The notes beneath the pieces were generated by a model, which saw nothing but the letters and a program-made list of their open reading frames with translations, was not told the DNA's origin and searched no databases. A stretch of 10,145 bases of DNA from Nitrospirota bacterium (lineage in GTDB: Bacteria; Nitrospirota; Thermodesulfovibrionia; Thermodesulfovibrionales; Magnetobacteriaceae), in contig JADFXO010000009.1 in assembly GCA_015233485.1 (NCBI GenBank), positions 1 to 10,145 of the forward strand. Reading direction: 5' to 3'. A program made the position numbers and the translations under genes. Below, piece by piece: positions 1 through 6,554 of the stretch. How positions within the stretch are numbered: the stretch's first letter is position 1; every line of letters begins with the position of its first letter.

Positions 1-72
1 AAAATACCTTGCTTTCATTATAAGATACTTGTTACTATAAGGGCGTCGCGTACGAAGATTAAAGATTGCCGG

Positions 73-1857
73 ATGCTCATGATAAAATACCCCGATCATA
101 TATGGATAGAACCTACGACTCGTTGTAATTGCAGGTGTGTAATGTGTGCCCATGCTTATCATGATTTTGGTGAAGACATGAGTCTGGCTGTTTATGAAAA
201 GATAAAGACTCAAGTTTTAGATTATGTAAAGCATGTGGAGATTATAGGGTATGGAGAACCTCTGCTGTCTAAACATTTTATGACTATCCTGGATGATTGT
301 CTGCATAGGGGGATCAAAGTATCAACTACAACTAATGGCACATTACTTACAGAAACAACGATAGAAAAGCTTGTCAAAGGATCGGTAAATTTGACGCTCT
401 CCGTAGATGGTGCAACAAGCGATGTATTTAATTATGTGCGGCCAAATGTGTCATTTAATAAAATTATAAAAGTCCTTGAAACGATAAACAAGTATCGTGT
501 AGAATATGAAAATAATGATTTTAATCTATACATAAATATGGTAGTTATGAAAAGTAATATCCATCAGGTCGAACATATTGTAGAATTGGCAAATAAATAT
601 GGCGCTAAAAGAATTATTTTCTTTAATATTGGCGTTGGATGTTCCAAGAAGCTTAAAGAAGAAATTCCTTCTCTGTATCCTGAATTAATTAATAAGTATT
701 TTCCAAAAGCGCTTACCTTAGCGAAGGATTATGGGATAGAAGCATGTACGCCAAATTTGTTCTTTCAAAAAGGTGAAGAGAGTGAACCAACAGTCAAACC
801 TAAACATGGCTCGTCAGGTTTAATTTACCCACTCCGGTGTTATAGGCCTTGGCATGATGCCTTTTTCAGTGTAGATGGGACAGTTTATCCATGCTGTATT
901 CGTTGGATGTATGCGGATAGACTTGGCAACATAACAAATACTGATTTCTGTGATATATGGAAAGGTGAGCGCTATCAATATTTAAGACGAGTTATAAATA
1001 CAAATAATCCTGTTGGAAAATGTAATACCTGCTGTTTGCCCGACGGCATAACATCGGGGGATGAGCTGTTCTTAACAAAAGTATTAGAAGAGAATGTTCT
1101 CGATAAATTCGAATGCCATGATGCTTCCATAGAATATATACCTGCGCCTGCAACACTTTTTACCAGTTCTTCAAATCGCAAATATTATAAATTCGATAAA
1201 AATATAGTTATTCATCTACCAGTAATAAAAGACAGTAATTTGGTGTGTATCGAAATAGGCGATGTATCTGAAATGCAATTTAGCAATGAAGGGTTTATTA
1301 CAATAGATGATTCTAAGCCTCTCGAATTCGATAATACCGATAGACATATTCTTTTAGCTCTTCCAATAAATAATAGTAACGAAAAATTTACTGTCAGGAT
1401 TAATATGAATCATTCTAAATACGACATTACTGACTTAAAAAATTATGCTCTGCATATATACAACATCAGCTATTATAAGATAGATAATTTTGTTCTTCCA
1501 TCCAATAAGTCAGAATTGGATTTTATTCTGTACATGGATAATGTTATACAGGAGATGCGTCTCAATGAACCACAACTTAAAAAAATGCTTATTTTTGGCA
1601 CTAATAAAAATGGAGAACTACTTTATTATATTGCTAGTAAGGCTGGTTTCAACGTTATCGGTTATATGGATAATTACATATCGTATTATATGAGAGAGCT
1701 GGGATGTGTACAGGTTTATTCTATAAATGACCTAAAATCTCTCAATCCAGATATAATTCTTATTGCCTCAATAAATAATGCCATACCGATTAAAGATCAA
1801 ATAGAGCGGCATCTAATAGATAAAAAAATAAAAATTATCTATTATTTAAATACCTGA
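73..1857 (+). CDS. Radical SAM/SPASM domain protein with C-terminal Rossmann-like module
   Basis: Radical SAM enzyme, 594 residues from this start. The [4Fe-4S]-binding CX3CX2C motif is C18-C22-C25 (TTRCNCRCVMC), followed by a GYGEP motif at 59-63, TTTNGT at 85-90 and LSVDG at 109-113, which is the usual order along the partial TIM barrel. A SPASM-type cysteine set follows at 256, 274, 275, 293, 317, 320 and 321, expected to hold auxiliary Fe-S clusters. Residues 340-500 are not recognised. Residues from about 505 form a Rossmann-like segment (IFGTNKNGELL, then GYMDN). Substrate unknown; SPASM enzymes modify peptides, sugars or other small molecules. It sits 7 bases before the HAD-type gene and probably shares its transcript, so a role in surface glycan synthesis is inferred. 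Base composition is clearly more AT-rich than its neighbours. No clear Shine-Dalgarno precedes the ATG at 73 or the in-frame ATG at 79, and the frame stays open to the window edge, so the N-terminus is uncertain. Confidence 0.88.
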   Translation: MLMIKYPDHIWIEPTTRCNCRCVMCAHAYHDFGEDMSLAVYEKIKTQVLDYVKHVEIIGYGEPLLSKHFMTILDDCLHRGIKVSTTTNGTLLTETTIEKLVKGSVNLTLSVDGATSDVFNYVRPNVSFNKIIKVLETINKYRVEYENNDFNLYINMVVMKSNIHQVEHIVELANKYGAKRIIFFNIGVGCSKKLKEEIPSLYPELINKYFPKALTLAKDYGIEACTPNLFFQKGEESEPTVKPKHGSSGLIYPLRCYRPWHDAFFSVDGTVYPCCIRWMYADRLGNITNTDFCDIWKGERYQYLRRVINTNNPVGKCNTCCLPDGITSGDELFLTKVLEENVLDKFECHDASIEYIPAPATLFTSSSNRKYYKFDKNIVIHLPVIKDSNLVCIEIGDVSEMQFSNEGFITIDDSKPLEFDNTDRHILLALPINNSNEKFTVRINMNHSKYDITDLKNYALHIYNISYYKIDNFVLPSNKSELDFILYMDNVIQEMRLNEPQLKKMLIFGTNKNGELLYYIASKAGFNVIGYMDNYISYYMRELGCVQVYSINDLKSLNPDIILIASINNAIPIKDQIERHLIDKKIKIIYYLNT

Positions 1858-1864
1858 TAAAAAT

Positions 1865-4264
1865 ATGGATAACACACTGCCCGGCTTATGGAAGAAAGAC
1901 AGGTATCTGTCCACCCTAAGAGACGACCACGACTGGGTCGAACTCCTCTCTGTGGATATTTTCGATACACTGATACTCAGGACATGCCTGAGTCCGGGAG
2001 ATGTATTTTATGAAACAGGGAGGCGGGCAATACAACGAGGCCTCCTCAGGACAGGTATGAACCCCAGGGAGTTTCAATACATAAGGCAGCAGTTTGGCCA
2101 TAGATTATTTCAGGAAAAAAGGGCGGAAATCCCGCCATCGGAAGAGACAATAAACGGTATATACGAGCTTATGCCGCGCGGCATAGGCAGCATAGACGAG
2201 ATCCTTGACATTGAAATAGAGGTGGAGGAGGATTTCTCTTGCGTCAATCCCGTAATAATGTCCCTGATTAAATATTTTAAGGACAGGGGCAGCAAAGTAG
2301 CCCTGCTTACCGATATGTACCTTAAAAAAGAACACATTGAGGGGATTTTAAAACGTGGCGGATTTCCTTTGGAATGGGCGAATCTTTTACTGGTGTCTAA
2401 TGAGGCAGGGGCAAATAAAGGCTCCGGCGCCTTGTTTGATGTGATGATTGCCCACTTCCCTCACATACAAAAGGGCGCTGTTGTCCACATTGGCGACAAT
2501 CCACGCTCCGACGGCGCGGGGGCGGAGCGGGCAGGCATAAGGCATATCATATACGGATATGACAAACACCTGGACATGGTTTTCAACTGGGAAGGCGTAC
2601 GCTATGGAGAGGTGCTGCCTGAAATTTCACAGTTCAGAAAACTTGCCGCACGATTAAACGCGGGAGATAACATGGATTACACGCCGTGGTTTACCATAGG
2701 GGCGGCGGTATTAGGCCCGTTTTTCAGCGCGTTTGCCGACTGGATAGTAGATATTTGTATAAAGGAAGGCAGGCACAGGGTTTTTCCCATCATGCGCGGC
2801 GGTACATTGCTTGCGCAGATGATTGAGGACGCGGCACGCCGGAGGGATTTCAGATTAACCGCCACTCCCCTCTATGTATCAAGGCAGACGACTGCCTTTG
2901 CCGCCATTGAAGATTTCAACGAATGGGAGGCAGAGTTTCTCTTTATAAGGAGAAATATAACGGTACGGAGGCTCTTTGAGCTCCTTGAGCTTCCCCAGGG
3001 GCTTGAGAAATTTTCAATGTTCGGAGATACGCTTATTCAGGATGCCGGAAGCACTGCCTCGTGCCGGCCACTGAAACAAAAACTGTTAGACTATCTGACG
3101 CGCCGCGATATAAAAGAAAGCCTGACAGCGCTGACCAAAAGACACAGAGAAATCCTTATCGCTTACCTTACACAGACCTGCGGGGAGCTTGACGCAGTTG
3201 TAACCGTCGATTTCGGATTTCAGGGCACCATACAAAACAATATCCACTGCGCCTTAAGACATGAGGGCATTGACGCGGCAATGACCCACCTCGTTGCACT
3301 GGGTGAAGAGAATCTCAGGCGGTTAATATTTTCTTCCGGCATAGACATCAGGGGTTTTGCGGGAAGCGGCGGGGAAAACCTCGATATGATCAGAAAGATT
3401 AACAGGTCTCCCGCCGTCCTGGAAGACCTGATCATAGAAGGAATCGGTACGACTACCGGTTATAAAGAAGGGGAAGATGGGCAAATTGCCGCCGTACTTG
3501 AAAAAAACCTTATACCTGAGGATGAGATAGAAAAAAAGCGCTCCTGCGTAAAGGGTATCTTAGAGTTTCAGGCAATGTGGACTCATCTCAGGAGATTGAA
3601 GCCTGCCCTTACCGCCGATATGATGACTAACCGGAGGAGGCAGCTCATCGCCCTTGTGCATCGCGTGATCGATATGCCCGTGCCGCTTGAGTCACAAATG
3701 CTAAGCACGCTCCACCACGAGGACAACTACGGCTCCGACAGCGCTTCCCCAATATGTAATGACGCCGATAATAAACTCCTTGACGCCCTTGGGCCGGAGA
3801 AATTCTTAGATAAAACCCGCTATGGCTTTCATCATGGACAGGTCATTTGGCCGCAGGGTGTGGTCTCACTTAAATTGCCAACCTATATATTTAAGAGATA
3901 TTCGGCTATGAATAATTCCATGAACTATTTTACAATGATGAACGACATGGTGGCTCTTATGCTTGATGAGGGCATAGGTGACTGTATGGTATATGGCGCC
4001 GGCGAGATAGGGCTTGTTTTCCTTCAGGCGGCTTCTATTAACGGTCTGAAGGTAATAAAAATCATCGATGGAAATAAGAACCTTTGGGGTGAGCGTATCA
4101 ATGGCATTGAGGTCGTACCTCTTTCTGAGGCCATGAAAGGACAAGTACACATTTACGCGGTGGCCTCCCATATATTTGCCATTGAGATAGTCAAAATCAT
4201 TGAGGCAGCCTACGGCAACACAGAGATTAAGCCGCGCGTTTATTCCGCGCCGTGGTATTTTTAA
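1865..4264 (+). CDS. HAD-superfamily multidomain protein (COG5610-like) with PRTase-like middle and Rossmann-like C-terminus
   Basis: A 799-residue protein. The N-terminal 230 residues carry the HAD hydrolase motifs in order: DIFDT with D31/D34 (nucleophile and acid/base), LLTD with T149/D150, K185 near NKGSG, and IGDNPRSD with D211/D216 for Mg2+. All catalytic positions are present, so phosphohydrolase activity is plausible. After a linker, FPIMRGGTLLAQ (about 307-318) and YVSRQTTAF (337-345) resemble a phosphoribosyltransferase-type fold seen in large HAD proteins of polysaccharide loci; this part is an inference. The middle (350-700) is not recognised. The C-terminus from about 705 has VYGAGEIG (709-716) and IIDGN, a Rossmann-like module similar to the end of the preceding protein. 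The start follows the upstream stop by 7 bases with no strong Shine-Dalgarno, suggesting translational coupling; no other start fits better. Its GC content is near half, unlike gene 1. Physiological substrate unknown; context points to cell-surface carbohydrate. Confidence 0.82.
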   Translation: MDNTLPGLWKKDRYLSTLRDDHDWVELLSVDIFDTLILRTCLSPGDVFYETGRRAIQRGLLRTGMNPREFQYIRQQFGHRLFQEKRAEIPPSEETINGIYELMPRGIGSIDEILDIEIEVEEDFSCVNPVIMSLIKYFKDRGSKVALLTDMYLKKEHIEGILKRGGFPLEWANLLLVSNEAGANKGSGALFDVMIAHFPHIQKGAVVHIGDNPRSDGAGAERAGIRHIIYGYDKHLDMVFNWEGVRYGEVLPEISQFRKLAARLNAGDNMDYTPWFTIGAAVLGPFFSAFADWIVDICIKEGRHRVFPIMRGGTLLAQMIEDAARRRDFRLTATPLYVSRQTTAFAAIEDFNEWEAEFLFIRRNITVRRLFELLELPQGLEKFSMFGDTLIQDAGSTASCRPLKQKLLDYLTRRDIKESLTALTKRHREILIAYLTQTCGELDAVVTVDFGFQGTIQNNIHCALRHEGIDAAMTHLVALGEENLRRLIFSSGIDIRGFAGSGGENLDMIRKINRSPAVLEDLIIEGIGTTTGYKEGEDGQIAAVLEKNLIPEDEIEKKRSCVKGILEFQAMWTHLRRLKPALTADMMTNRRRQLIALVHRVIDMPVPLESQMLSTLHHEDNYGSDSASPICNDADNKLLDALGPEKFLDKTRYGFHHGQVIWPQGVVSLKLPTYIFKRYSAMNNSMNYFTMMNDMVALMLDEGIGDCMVYGAGEIGLVFLQAASINGLKVIKIIDGNKNLWGERINGIEVVPLSEAMKGQVHIYAVASHIFAIEIVKIIEAAYGNTEIKPRVYSAPWYF

Positions 4265-4274
4265 GAAACATTAT

Positions 4275-4281
4275 GAGGAGG
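4275..4281 (+). promoter_or_regulatory. Shine-Dalgarno site setting the glycosyltransferase start
   Basis: The sequence GAGGAGG lies 8 bases before the ATG at 4290. The reading frame is open further upstream to a TTG at 4200 inside the previous gene, but only the ATG at 4290 has a proper ribosome-binding site, and the predicted product then begins just before the conserved N-terminal strand (FDIVCSSHLTWD). Confidence 0.85.
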
Positions 4282-4289
4282 TTTTTTTT

Positions 4290-5447
4290 ATGGCTGAAAA
4301 CGAATTTGATATAGTTTGCTCTTCACATCTTACATGGGATTTACACCTGTTTCAAAGGCCTCAGCAGATTATGTCGCGGCTTTCCAAAGACCATAAGGTG
4401 CTCTACATAATACCCATTTCATTACAAGGGTTGTGGCGGTTTAAACATATGAGGGAAAAGAAGTTCCGCTATTTAAAGATAAATAAAAACCTCACTTATT
4501 ATCGCCCCATCGTACTGCCATTCGGTGAACAATTCCCGTTTATCAAGCGTATAAACGAAAGATTAGTCATCAATCGAATTAAGAGTTTTATGAGGAGGAA
4601 GAGATTCAGTAAGAACCTCCTTTTATGGTTATATACACCGATGGCCTATTACCTGCCCGGACAGCTTGGCGAAAAGGCGGTAGTCTATGACTGCATGGAT
4701 GATTTCTCATCATTTTTGTATGCGCCTAAAGCGGTTATCGAAAAGGAAAGGCAAATAACAAAGGCCGCCGATGTTTTTTTTGCCGGGGGTGATACGCTTC
4801 TGAAAAATAAGGGCACGGGGCATCCAAACGCGACGGCATTTTCATGCGGGGTTGACGCGGAGCACTTCGCCAAGGCCGCCCATAGGATAAAAAATCCCCC
4901 GCCCACTGACATCGCTGGAATCAGGGGTAAAATACTCGGATATTTTGGGGCCGTTGACGAGAGAATCGACTACGATTTGCTTGAGTTCATTGCCAAATAT
5001 GACAAACAATGGCAGATTGTCATCATAGGGCCGATAGTGAAAATCAAGAGGCCGGCGATTTTCGGCAACATAGAAAACATCCACTATCTCGATTTCAAGT
5101 TATATAATGAACTACCGGTGTATGCCTCATTTTTCGACGTCTGCCTCATACCCTTTAAGCTCAATGATCCGGTTACACAGCATCTCAACCCGACGAAGAC
5201 CCTTGAGTATCTCGCCATGGGAAGGCCCATTGTCAGCACGGCCTTGCCGGACATAGTTAAGAATTTTACCGGCATGGTCTCTATCGCCCGCTCATACGAA
5301 GATTTCGCTAAATGTGTGCAGCAATGCCTTGACGGCGATAACAAAGAGATGATTGACAAGGGGCTTTCCCTTGTTAAGACAAAATCATGGGACGCGATGG
5401 TCCAAGGGATGCTTGATATAATCAGAAAGGGGAATTTTTTTTCATAA
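4290..5447 (+). CDS. GT-B glycosyltransferase (GT4/TuaH-like)
   Basis: A 385-residue glycosyltransferase of the two-Rossmann GT-B fold, expected to transfer a sugar from a nucleotide donor to a growing glycan at the cytoplasmic face of the membrane. The N-terminal domain opens with FDIVCSSHLTWD and FQRPQQIM (21-28), a pattern typical of TuaH-like glycosyltransferases (QRP near the acceptor side). YDCMDDFSSF lies at about 133-142. The C-terminal domain begins near GYFGAVDERIDYDLL (about 217) and contains NPTKTLEYLAMGRPIVS (300-316), the donor-binding signature in which the E of EYLA is the usual nucleotide-sugar contact. No signal peptide or membrane segment is evident. Length is normal for the family. 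It starts 25 bases after the HAD-type gene and is very likely in the same operon. Donor and acceptor cannot be read from sequence. The start was chosen by the strong Shine-Dalgarno at 4275-4281. Confidence 0.9.
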   Translation: MAENEFDIVCSSHLTWDLHLFQRPQQIMSRLSKDHKVLYIIPISLQGLWRFKHMREKKFRYLKINKNLTYYRPIVLPFGEQFPFIKRINERLVINRIKSFMRRKRFSKNLLLWLYTPMAYYLPGQLGEKAVVYDCMDDFSSFLYAPKAVIEKERQITKAADVFFAGGDTLLKNKGTGHPNATAFSCGVDAEHFAKAAHRIKNPPPTDIAGIRGKILGYFGAVDERIDYDLLEFIAKYDKQWQIVIIGPIVKIKRPAIFGNIENIHYLDFKLYNELPVYASFFDVCLIPFKLNDPVTQHLNPTKTLEYLAMGRPIVSTALPDIVKNFTGMVSIARSYEDFAKCVQQCLDGDNKEMIDKGLSLVKTKSWDAMVQGMLDIIRKGNFFS

Positions 5448-5550
5448 TAAATTGGCTGCCCCTTGCTTTTACCATGCTACTGGAATAACCGCGGCCTTTA
5501 CTTTATTGCCCCGAATCAGATATTATCCAATCTGTCGGCTGTGTGAGTTG

Positions 5551-5590
5551 ATTCAGGGAAGGTGAATGGAAATCAGGGAAGATGAATGGA
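5551..5590. repeat. Imperfect 20-bp tandem repeat, two copies
   Basis: Two adjacent 20-base units, attcagggaaggtgaatgga (5551-5570) and aatcagggaagatgaatgga (5571-5590), match at 18 of 20 positions. The purine-rich unit lies about 90 bases upstream of the putative -10 element of the next gene. It may be a slippage product or a pair of protein-binding sites; the sequence alone does not decide. Confidence 0.85.
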
Positions 5591-5656
5591 GATATAGACC
5601 GTGGTGCCATAGGGAGGCGATATGTCAGCTTAAAGAGGTGCGGCATCTTTATCAGG

Positions 5657-5671
5657 CTGTTTTTGTAACAG
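5657..5671. promoter_or_regulatory. Small inverted repeat overlapping the putative -35 region
   Basis: CTGTT and AACAG form a 5-bp inverted repeat around a 5-base centre (TTTGT). It lies 9 bases upstream of the TATAAT at 5681 and would overlap the -35 contact zone, so it could be a repressor or activator half-site pair. It is short enough to occur by chance. Confidence 0.25.
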
Positions 5672-5686
5672 GACGGCAATTATAAT
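5658..5686 (+). promoter_or_regulatory. Putative sigma70-type promoter for the secreted-protein gene
   Basis: A perfect -10 hexamer TATAAT is at 5681-5686, 78 bases before the chosen start codon. With a 17-base spacer the -35 position (5658-5663) reads TGTTTT, a poor match to TTGACA; a better TTGTAA at 5663-5668 would leave only 12 bases. The -10 element is convincing, the -35 element is not, so an activator or an alternative sigma factor may be involved. Confidence 0.4.
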
Positions 5687-5734
5687 ACAGGAGATTTAAT
5701 TTCTCAATGGCGAGGGATGGTCTCAAAAGAACTC

Positions 5735-5768
5735 AAGGAGGTTTATTATGAAAGGAGGATTATTATGA
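5735..5768 (+). promoter_or_regulatory. Tandemly duplicated RBS/start module with 6-codon leader ORF
   Basis: Two 17-base units, aaggaggtttattatga (5735-5751) and aaggaggattattatga (5752-5768), differ at one base. Each has a strong Shine-Dalgarno (AAGGAGG) and an ATG at the proper distance. Because 17 is not a multiple of 3, the first ATG (5748) opens a tiny frame encoding MKGGLL whose TGA stop (5766-5768) overlaps the second ATG (5765) as ATGA. The second ATG starts the secreted protein. The arrangement could couple translation or raise ribosome loading. Confidence 0.75.
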
Positions 5769-6412
5769 AGAGAAGTTTAGTTTATGTGTTGGCCTTAGCG
5801 GTTATACTGACGGCTTTCGGCCTATGGGGAATCAATAGCGGCTCAGGGAGTGCAGGCGCAGCCGATACCGTGACCTACTGGCTGCCCTATTTGACAACCG
5901 ACACAACAACCCCTGTGTATTGTATCCTGTCAAACATGGGTATTCAAAGCGGGGGTTCCGGAAGCAGTGTTGACGATAACATAACTTCCATGCAATTTAC
6001 CGTTATGTCAAATGCGGCAGGAAATCCCAGCGGCAATTCAAGCCCTACGATAAATACAAATGCTATCAAAGTAAATTATGGCAAATCAACATTGCTGTCA
6101 TTTATCGGTCAGTTTATTTATTCGGATGGATTGCCGGCAATACAACTTACCAATGATACCGGCACCGGCACATTGTCAACCTACGGCGGCAGGCTTGACA
6201 TTATTTCGTCAACCACTGGAGGTACCGGCAGCCTTACTTTACCTACATTGGGTAGTATTGCCACTGTCCGTTCCGCATTTAACTGCTCAACTATTGGCCT
6301 GGCATGTTTTCAGGGCACCACTTCACCGAAACGTAATCTTGTCGGCTACACCTGTTCTGATTCAGGCCTGTTTAATTACTATGGAGCTACTGGTGGTGTG
6401 TACACATACTAG
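5765..6412 (+). CDS. Secreted Gly/Ser/Thr-rich protein of unknown function
   Basis: A 215-residue protein with a classic Sec signal peptide: basic MKR, a hydrophobic core LVYVLALAVILTAFGLWG, then a Gly/Ser/Ala-rich stretch with a plausible signal peptidase I site near residues 31-33 (AGAA before DTVTYW). The mature part is rich in Gly, Ser, Thr and Asn, looks beta-rich, and has four cysteines (53, 174, 181, 197) that could form two disulfides outside the cytoplasm. The mature start, TVTYWLPYLTTDTTTPVYCILSN, recalls short secreted proteins of deltaproteobacterial and Nitrospirota-type genomes that begin with a YLPY-type segment; this is an impression, not a family assignment. There is no lipobox or LPXTG-type anchor. 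The frame extends upstream to an ATG at 5717, but the Shine-Dalgarno at 5753-5758 and the signal peptide fix the start at 5765. Function unknown; probably an independent transcription unit. Confidence 0.82.
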   Translation: MKRSLVYVLALAVILTAFGLWGINSGSGSAGAADTVTYWLPYLTTDTTTPVYCILSNMGIQSGGSGSSVDDNITSMQFTVMSNAAGNPSGNSSPTINTNAIKVNYGKSTLLSFIGQFIYSDGLPAIQLTNDTGTGTLSTYGGRLDIISSTTGGTGSLTLPTLGSIATVRSAFNCSTIGLACFQGTTSPKRNLVGYTCSDSGLFNYYGATGGVYTY

Positions 6413-6554
6413 TCTGTCAAAATAGCGCAGGCTGTGGTTGTGTTATAACGCGATGCCCTATACCTTATTGCCGTGGGCTGTATCAAATGTTTTATCGGCG
6501 GTAGTCAGGGCATCGTAGTCTTCAGGGGTTGCCACGAGACGGGTTGCCACGGGG
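6413..6554. other. Intergenic region with short direct and inverted repeats
   Basis: This 142-base gap has no recognised gene. It holds a 9-bp perfect inverted repeat (CGATGCCCT at 6451-6459, AGGGCATCG at 6507-6515, 47 bases apart) and an 11-bp perfect direct repeat GGGTTGCCACG (6526-6536 and 6541-6551) immediately before the GH31 start. On the minus strand a frame from 6595 to 6461 is open for 45 codons and ends at a TAG (6458-6460), with coding-like composition. The region may be a decayed or dispersed repeat element. No strong promoter or terminator was found. Confidence 0.6.

Larger units (their letters stand above)
5448..5764. other. Intergenic region before the secreted-protein gene
   Basis: A stretch of 317 bases without a recognised gene. 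It contains an imperfect 20-bp tandem repeat (5551-5590), a possible promoter with a perfect TATAAT (5681-5686) overlapped upstream by a small inverted repeat (5657-5671), and a duplicated ribosome-binding/start module (5735-5768). An AAGGGG/CCCCTT pair (5427-5432 and 5459-5464) spans the end of the glycosyltransferase gene, but its loop is 26 bases and no good T-run follows, so I do not call a terminator. The change from 7-25 base gaps to this long gap suggests that the left operon ends here and a new transcript begins. Confidence 0.7.

Noticed and set aside
4200..4289. Longer N-terminus for the glycosyltransferase from a TTG at 4200
   Set aside because: It overlaps the end of the HAD-type gene, lacks a ribosome site, and a strong GAGGAGG sits at the right distance before ATG 4290.
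5427..5464. Possible terminator after the glycosyltransferase (AAGGGG/CCCCTT)
   Set aside because: Only a 6-bp stem with a 26-base loop, starting inside the coding region, and no solid T-run after it.
5717..5764. Longer N-terminus for the secreted protein from ATG 5717
   Set aside because: It would bury the ribosome-binding sites inside the coding region and place a charged stretch before a well-formed signal peptide.
6078..6425. 115-codon + strand frame overlapping the secreted-protein gene
   Set aside because: Different frame within a better-supported gene, no ribosome site, Leu/His/Pro-rich composition typical of a shadow frame.
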